64,000 bases of DNA, from contig CAVNZM010000011.1 of NCBI GenBank assembly GCA_963693365.1, forward strand, positions 372,001 to 436,000. The letters run 5' to 3'. This DNA is from Amoebidium appalachense. Its lineage: Eukaryota > Ichthyosporea. Positions 44,141-64,000 of this stretch are shown here, one piece after another. The position numbers and the translations under genes were made by a program. The notes under the pieces were generated by a model that saw only the letters and a program-made list of their open reading frames with translations, was not told where the DNA came from and searched no databases. The first letter of the stretch is position 1. Every line of letters starts with the position of its first letter.

Positions 44141-45494
44141 CGTTCGGGTCTATGCCGCCAGAGGGCGCAAGTATTGGGGTCTATCTGTGGCCTAATGGTG
44201 CAAGATACGTAGGCATATGGCTCATGGGGGTGTGCAAGTAGGGGGGTTTTTGGAGGCCTAACTTCGGGGTGCAAGTAATGGGGGTCCCGGGCCCAAGGAG
44301 GGGAGATACGTATATACGGGGCCTATGGCAAAGGGTGGGGGTCTCTGGCCAAATTGGATCCGGGGGTAGTGGGAGTCTATGTTGAAGTGGATCCGGGATA
44401 GTGGGGGTCTATGGCCAGATGGGTGAAATTGCAAGTGGCGGGGGTCTATACATATGTAATATACATGGCCCAAGGGCCGCACCGGCCTAGTGGAGGTCTA
44501 TGGCTCAAGGGGTGCAAGCAGCGGGGGTCTATACATGGTCGAGGGGTACATGTCACGTAATGGGGGTCTATACATGGTCGAGGGGTACACGTAATGGGGG
44601 TCTATACATGGTCGAGGGGTACACGTAATGGGGGTCTATGCATGGTCGCGGGTGCACGTAGTGGGGTTCCATACATGCAGGGGTACACGGAGTGGGGGTC
44701 TATGGGGGATGCAAGCTACGGTATGGGGGCACTATGGGCCAGACTTCTGTGCAGGCACACATGCGCACACAGGTCTAATCATAATATTATGCGCATGGCA
44801 CGGGCCGTGATTTTTCTTGACTTCAGCACGTGAATATTCGAGTGTCTTTATTGCGTCATGTTTCTTTGCACAGCATTTACTCGCTACCACCAACCAGAGA
44901 TGGTGGTACATTACATTATGTACATGGATTATGATCCATTCTTATGTTTGCTGCATAATACCCATCCTGGTGGCAGACTTTATTCTTCACTGCATTCCTC
45001 AATGTTCTTGTGGTTTCTGTTGCATCTTACACAGAACAGCGTCATGTCAATCTGAAAAAGCACAAATAACAGTTCTACTTTTGTTTGATCACTATGTAAG
45101 TGTCGAGGCATAGGTTATTTCGATTGGTCATTCAGCATCTATCAATGCGTTGCCACTTTGTTACTTCCTGTATTTCATCACATTGACGAATATCATTTAC
45201 AGTTCACAGAAATACCAGAAATACACCAATAAGGGGCTGCAACATACATTCAATTAAAAAAGGAGTCGTTTGATGCACACCAATAAGACACCTTTCAGGT
45301 GTAAAAATACCTGCATAATATTTTCATCTTTCAAAATAAGTTATTTACAATATGTTCTATTCACAAGGAGTCTTTCTCTATGCCCGAGCAACCATTTTCC
45401 TTCATGCCTTGGATAACAAATTTTGACCTGGGCAGCTCACTGCAAACCAGTGTCATATGCCGACGACAGAGGTGGTGGATGGTGGTGGAGGTTG

Positions 45495-45603
<109 letters not shown>

Positions 45604-45842
45604 TGGGGGGGAGGGGGAGGGGGGGGGAGAGGGGGGGGGGAGGACAAAGGATCAGGCCATGGGTGCTGTGGTTGGCATTCGAAAGCAGACCCCATTCTGG
45701 CTGCCATCTGTGTGTGTTAGGGTTAGGTGGTGGCACTTAGTATGTGGGGGTGTTGGGATTAATGTGTAGTGTACAGAGTGGAGAAGGCTGAAGGGCAACA
45801 GGCGAGAGACGGGGCAGCATAGACACCAGAGCAAAACCCACC

Positions 45843-45957
<115 letters not shown>

Positions 45958-46476
45958 CATTTTCTCTTTCCCTTATTTTTATTTTTATGCTTTCGTAGCG
46001 GGTGGGCGGATAGGGGGGTGGGGTGGGGGGGAGGGGGGGGGGGGGGGGGGAAGGAGGGAGACAACCAAAACCCTAACCTGGTAGTGGCACCCAATGAACT
46101 GTGCAAACATACACATGACTCCACATGCATCGGCAGAGTGTGGCAAACGAAGTGGACTTGTTATGTGTGGGCATACTATGATCTGGGGGGGTGCAGGTGC
46201 CATAACTTTTTTTTTCCCCCCTTTTCTTTTCTTTTTTTCTTTTGTTTGTCCGGGGGAGGGGGGGAATGCAAGGAGCAAGACTATTTACATCATTCAACCG
46301 CAGAAGAAGTATTAAAACCAAAGATGAATTCAGGAAATGCAGAGACAACATTCTCGAACAGACCCCATCATCAGGGGGATGGGGGGGGGGGGGGGGGGGA
46401 AGGGGGGGGAGTACCATGACTGGTTTTGTGCGGTGTGCTGACATTTTGCCTGGGCAGTACAGTGATTGCCTCATCA

Positions 46477-46586
<110 letters not shown>

Positions 46587-46979
46587 CAGTCAGTTGTCTC
46601 CTCTAATCTGCCCGTAAGAATTCAATTTCACACTGCCAGCCCTTAATGAAGGGGAATACATCCACGCGTATCTGAACACCTCCACAGGTATCTAGAATAC
46701 ATCCACTTATCTGGAATATTTGATTGATGCATCCATATGCATCTTGAGTACATTCACACAGACCTCATGCAGGAATATCTAATACACATCCAGGTATGTC
46801 TCGAATACAATCACATACATTTAGGCCTATCTAGAATACATCCACGCAGGTGCACACAGCAAAAAAAAATATTCATGAGCAAAGATCATAAGAAGAAGAA
46901 AAGGAAAGGGAGAGTGTGTGTGCACACGTGTGTGTGTGGGGGGGGGGGGGGGGGGGAAGGGGAGGGGGGGGAAGGGGGG

Positions 46980-47358
46980 TTTGAATGCATCAAAAAGTAC
47001 GAAGTACACAAGAACAAACGGATAACACGATGCAGAATGCAAGCCATACATAAAGAGTATGCATAATAAGCAGAGCCCATCCTCAGGGGGGGGCCACGTC
47101 ATCCACAGTACCCGAGTTTCGACATATTCACCTCGTAACGAAACCCAACTCACATACTGTTTCACTTGAACATGGGTAGGTCACCCGTCTTGATCAGAGA
47201 CGAGCAGGGTTGCTTATGCAGGCAAGGGCAGTGGGAAAGGCCGGGGGCTAAAGTTGCAGCAGTAAGCAGAAGCAAGAAAAATATAGATAGGAACTGAGCA
47301 GAAGGGGCTTCTAGGAAGCTCCCCCGTCGCTACCTAAGTCGATACTTCCCTGGCTAAC
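46980..47358 (+). repeat. TTTGAATGC dispersed repeat, full copy 1
   Basis: 379 bp, about 97% identical by eye to 53186-53565. It starts with tttgaatgc straight after a (TG)n-(G)n tract and ends cttccctggctaac. The flanks beyond these ends differ, so this is a discrete unit. No LTR, terminal inverted repeat, poly-A tail or obvious pol III box was found. Confidence 0.85.
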
Positions 47359-47903
47359 ATACTACACCAGCCGAAAAGAATTAAGTCCCGAAGGCCGCAG
47401 AATTCACAATCAGAGGGGAAAATATGAGATTTGACCCACGCCGCAGGGTAGTAACACGCTTACTAGGGCGGAACTTTAACGTCTTCGAACGGAAAGCTAT
47501 GCCCCCGGATGTCAGCCGGAAATATGGTATCACCCATTGCTTTGGGCTCGAAAAAAGCCAAATCGATATATCGTCCGAGTTATGTTACGCCGGCGGGTAA
47601 CATGCCGCATGGGTTCCAAGGGAGCTGTCGCCAACAGAGCGGTGTGTGCATGTGTGCGCGTAACGCAATGTGTGAAGTGTGTCTATAGCTATGAGAGGGG
47701 GTATGCAGAAGTGGACAGATGAAGTGTGTGGAGAGAAAAAAAGTAGGAAGAAAAGTAGACACCGGTGTGTGCAACCCCGCACAACATACACACACACACA
47801 CACACACATAAATAAGCGAAGATTACAGGTAATCAACCAGAACAACAAATGACAAGCAAAATAAGGGGGATGGGTGGGGATGAAGGGGGGTGGGTGGGTG
47901 GGT

Positions 47904-47936
<33 letters not shown>

Positions 47937-47960
47937 GGGCGGGGAGGATGTTACACATAC

Positions 47961-60499
<12,539 letters not shown>

Positions 60500-60963
60500 G
60501 ATGGGTGGGCCACCTGGGGGGGGGGGAGGGAGGGGATGCGTAAGAATGGGGGGATTGGAGGAGAGAAGACTCATAAAGCAGGGAGTGGTAAACATTAGAA
60601 ATAGATACAACGAAACCAAAAAGAGGAAAGACAACAGAAGAAAAATGTTTGTTATATATATATATATATATTAAGGAGGTGCAGGGGGAGGGGAGGGGGG
60701 TTCATCCCAAGCAGCAACATGGCAACACAGTTGACCAATGGGACGGGGCATGGACCAAGCACCACACCACGTGATCAATCCAAAAATAGAAGGGCGGGGA
60801 AGGGAGAGAAAATGGCCCATTCGTTGAAAGGGAAGGGGGGAGGAGGGGGGTGGGAGGCAGGGGGATTCACAATAGACATCCCATATCAGCTGGTTGCTAC
60901 AGGGGGTGTATAGTTGTGCAAAGAGAAAGCTTTTGGGCAGGCATTGGGGGGAACGGCGGGGGC

Positions 60964-60994
<31 letters not shown>

Positions 60995-61485
60995 ATTCGT
61001 CTCTGGAGTGGGCAGGCAGAAGGACGATGCACAAGAGAACGATTTAAAATGTGAGGATAACAGGTGGGCTGGTTGGATTTGTGACAGTGAAAGGGAAGCG
61101 CATAGCAATGTTTGGGTGGTGTGAAAATGATTGTATGTCCATGTGTGCACTCTTGCTGGCCGTATGTTGGCCGTATGCGTGTGCCTGTGGTGTTGTTCAT
61201 CTATACTCTTGTGCATGTATAAGTGCGTGTCCTGGCCTATGCTTGTGTGAGGGTGTGTGAGGGTGTATCTGTGTGTGTTCCTCTGCATGTGTGGATGTGT
61301 GTGTGCTTGTGAAGCCTCGTGTGCACGTGTATGTGTCTTGAAGAATAATTTGCATGTGTGTGTCTTTAGACCTGTAAGTGCTCGGGTGTGTGCATGTTCA
61401 TGCTTTTGTGTGCGTGTGGAGGGGGGGGGGGGGGGGGGGGGGGAGAGGGGGGAGGGGGAGAAGAGGGTGTGTATGTGTTTGTGTG

Positions 61486-61524
<39 letters not shown>

Positions 61525-61630
61525 CGTGTGTACGTGCATGCGTGCATGCGTGTGTGCGTGTGCGTGTGTACGTGTGTGTGTGTGTGCGCGTGTGCGTGTG
61601 CGTGTCCGTGTGTGTGCGCGTGCGCGTGTG

Positions 61631-61684
<54 letters not shown>

Positions 61685-61843
61685 AGTGTGATGTTTGTGC
61701 GTGTGTGTATCCATATGTCTATGGTCAAGTGCTTGTGGTGTATTTGCCTCTACTGCTCGTGTATGTGTGTGTGCGGGTGCGTGTGTGTGTATGGGGGGGA
61801 GGGGGGGGGAAGGGGGCGAGGGGGGGCGGGGAGTCGGTGTGCC

Positions 61844-61920
<77 letters not shown>

Positions 61921-62575
61921 TTTGTTTGTTTGTGCATACGTGGGTGGTTGCAGGATGTCTGAGAATGCAGTGTATGGTGAGGAAGTAAGTATAGCAGGAA
62001 AAAAAACCACAGCAAACACATTTTTACAGCTATCTACAACAACTGATAAGTTATGTGCCACAACCATTATTGGCACCAACTCGTTCTAATACGCAGCTAC
62101 ATGCCATCATTACTCTCGTACTGCATGCACGGGCATATGCCACTAAGCACCTATGTGCATGCCTTTCACAGAGAAGAACATTTCACATCATGGCCAACAA
62201 AATGGGTAGCGCTTCCCACCTTCCCCCCGCCCCTCCCCCCCCCTCCCTCCCCCCGCCCACCCCATCCCTCCAACCCACCCGGCCACCTCCCCCCCCCCCC
62301 CCCCTCCTCCACCCCACCCCATCACCACCACAGCCTGTATGCACACCCACACGCGCGAACGTACACATACAAAGAGTGCGAGGGGGAATGTAACACATAC
62401 AAACACACACACGCACGTGCGCGCGACCGTGCACGCACACACAACGCGCACACGCGCGCGTACACGCACACACAGACACACACACACGTGAGCGCACACG
62501 CACACACACATGCATGCAGCACACACGCACACACGCACACACACACATACACACACACGCGCGCGCGTATGCCAT

Positions 62576-62612
<37 letters not shown>

Positions 62613-62907
62613 GCACGCACACACACACACACACGCACGCACGCACACCGCCATCAACCCCTATCACCCTGAATGGGGATGTATACCTGCAGTTAGAGTG
62701 GCGTTGTCCTTTCCTTCCTCCCATCCAGCACTACACCTTTTGCAGATCTAGAGCGCGGGGACACACACAGAACTTCCAGTATACTCACGTGCTAGCCAAA
62801 ACCTTACACCTGAACTAAAATTGTGCCTCTATTTCCAGTTCTAGTGCGCTATTACAGCCACTGCACCTAAAGATCACCAATCCGTCTGCTCAACTCGTCC
62901 CTTTCAC
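60500..62907. other. Region upstream of the LRR-PDZ gene, microsatellite-rich
   Basis: G run (60966-60992), TG-type arrays (61489-61520, 61850-61918), mixed CA/GC repeats (62400-62645). No reliable gene. Confidence 0.6.
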
Positions 62908-63216
62908 CTTGCACAGGATGTCCTGACCGTTTTCTAACATGGTCACCCAGGCCTGCACAAATCGATAATACTGTGCTCAAGCCTCCAGGGTTGTTAAAGG
63001 TATGTACTGCCTACTTCTTGCTCCCATAAGCTATCTATTCTTTACCTCGTGATTGTGTGCATGTTCTGCTTTTCGCCCTCCAAGAAACACGGAAACACGG
63101 CTGTGACGAAAGGAGGAAGCAAATTTAAATGATGTTGGGAGACCCTCCTCGCTCCTGTCGGCCTTCCTCGTTTGTTCCATTATCTTATCAGTCATGACAA
63201 GCTGAAGCATATCACC
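62908..63216 (-). CDS. Two candidate exons of an unrecognised gene
   Basis: Exon a, 63216-63046 (171 nt, 57 codons): preceded by TTTTTGTAG, followed by GTAAAG; begins GDMLQLVMTDKIMEQ and ends KAEHAHNHE. Exon b, 62952-62908 (45 nt, 15 codons): preceded by TTTGTGCAG, followed by GTGAAAG; reads AWVTMLENGQDILCK. Both are phase 0 at both ends and join without a stop. The composition looks coding, but no domain was recognised. They may be 5' exons of the LRR-PDZ gene, though its exon 1 has its own good start, or the end of a neighbour running off the window. Confidence 0.4.
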
Positions 63217-63409
63217 CTACAAAAACAGCCAGAAAAAGTCAAGAAAAAACGAACAAGGAATAGTAAAAACACCACGTATGGTTGTGTTTAGTCTCCGCAC
63301 TGAGGTTTTCAAGGAGAGGAGAAAGGCTCGACATTCATGGTTCGGTGTGCACTACAGTAGCGAGGAACGAGAGAAGGTTTAGATCGCGAATTCCTGTAAT
63401 AAAGTGCAC

Positions 63410-63532
63410 AGGGGGTTTACGCTGTTTACTCGAGGCAAAGAGAACCAGTCTCAGGTATGGGGGGGGGGTTTTGCTCGGAATATCCCCTCAGCGGTATATC
63501 ATGATCACGTACATAGATGTCGGTGGTGAGAC
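63410..63532 (+). repeat. Dispersed 120-bp repeat, copy 2
   Basis: Inverted near-identical copy of 36933-37053, about 26 kb away. Confidence 0.85.
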
Positions 63533-64000
63533 AAAAAAATGGGATGGTTGGGGATTTTTGAATACTTTCGCTACAATGGAAAAGGTGTAGTGCGTCGGAC
63601 TTACACAGCCCACCTCGCCAGACCCGAGAGGGTCGGCGCGGTCCTCTACGCTGTGGACCCAGCCCCGGCCGAGACCAGGGCATGGGAAGCCTCAGCCACA
63701 TCACGCTACGGTGGGTGTGCTGCGCCTCTTCATCCGCACTAGAGCAATTGTCTTGATGGTGAGATCAAGACATGGATGTAGACTATAGAAATGATCCTAT
63801 AGAGTACAGCCATTGTCGATATGATTGGCCATTCTAAACTTGCGCGGGTCATGCACATTCCACATCGGATGTGCGCCCGGTGAGTGGTGCCGTGTGCACA
63901 ATCACATGCATGTACACACACGCCACGCTTGCATGGATTGGGCACATGTGCACTGGGTTTGTAAGCTGTGTAAGTGAGATTGCATAAAACACTAATTCAC
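63533..64000. other. Right end, no gene called
   Basis: GC-rich start, then unique-looking sequence. I see no exon, repeat or RNA gene I can support. Confidence 0.5.

Noticed and set aside
61960-61992. Possible plus-strand exon MSENAVYGEE with AG and GT borders
   Set aside because: Ten codons only, no partner exon and no recognised product.

Overview
This window is eukaryotic nuclear DNA. It carries multi-exon genes with GT-AG introns, LTR and LINE retrotransposons, TATA-box LTR promoters, and very many microsatellites ((TG/CA)n, poly-G/poly-C, GGGA, ACGC) and minisatellites. There are no operons and nothing prokaryotic. The lineage cannot be fixed from sequence alone. An intron-rich TYW1 with an N-terminal flavodoxin domain, an animal-like thymidylate kinase, an LRR+PDZ protein and a secreted trypsin-like protease with a Thr-rich tail would suit a unicellular relative of animals or another intron-rich protist; that is inference.

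Positions 1-13553 are a nest of LTR retrotransposons. Copia element A (minus strand; right LTR 12825-13553) was opened by a young, nearly intact copia element B (plus strand, 5466-11877, 5-bp target duplication GAAAG). A's reverse transcriptase is also cut by element C (plus strand), whose 3' LTR is 2741-3220 and whose interior is a decayed Ty3/gypsy remnant. C in turn holds a miniature LTR element D (TRIM-like, 595-1811, duplication TGGGG), which has a primer site complementary to the initiator tRNA-Met anticodon arm.

Positions 14129-30497 hold two recognisable housekeeping genes, head to head with 535 bp between their start codons. On the minus strand is TYW1 (13 exons, wybutosine synthesis in tRNA-Phe). 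On the plus strand is thymidylate kinase (DTYMK type, 6 exons). Their introns are filled with microsatellites. Positions 32316-36857 are a full-coding LINE: ORF1, ORF2 with endonuclease and reverse transcriptase, and a poly-A tail. Positions 38564-40800 are a secreted S1 serine protease (3 exons, intact catalytic triad). Positions 41955-42449 encode a short ZZ-finger-like protein.

Positions 47961-60499 (minus) are a 19-exon gene with leucine-rich repeats followed by PDZ-type sequence. Two further candidate minus-strand exons lie at 62908-63216. Reading-frame breaks at G/C homopolymers occur in both transposons and host genes, so several are probably base-calling errors rather than mutations. 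I found no convincing undescribed multi-gene system. The best leads are the TRIM-like element, the gag gene that starts inside its LTR and reads through the primer site, the splice sites set directly against microsatellites, and a dispersed repeat family joined to (TG)n(G)n tracts.
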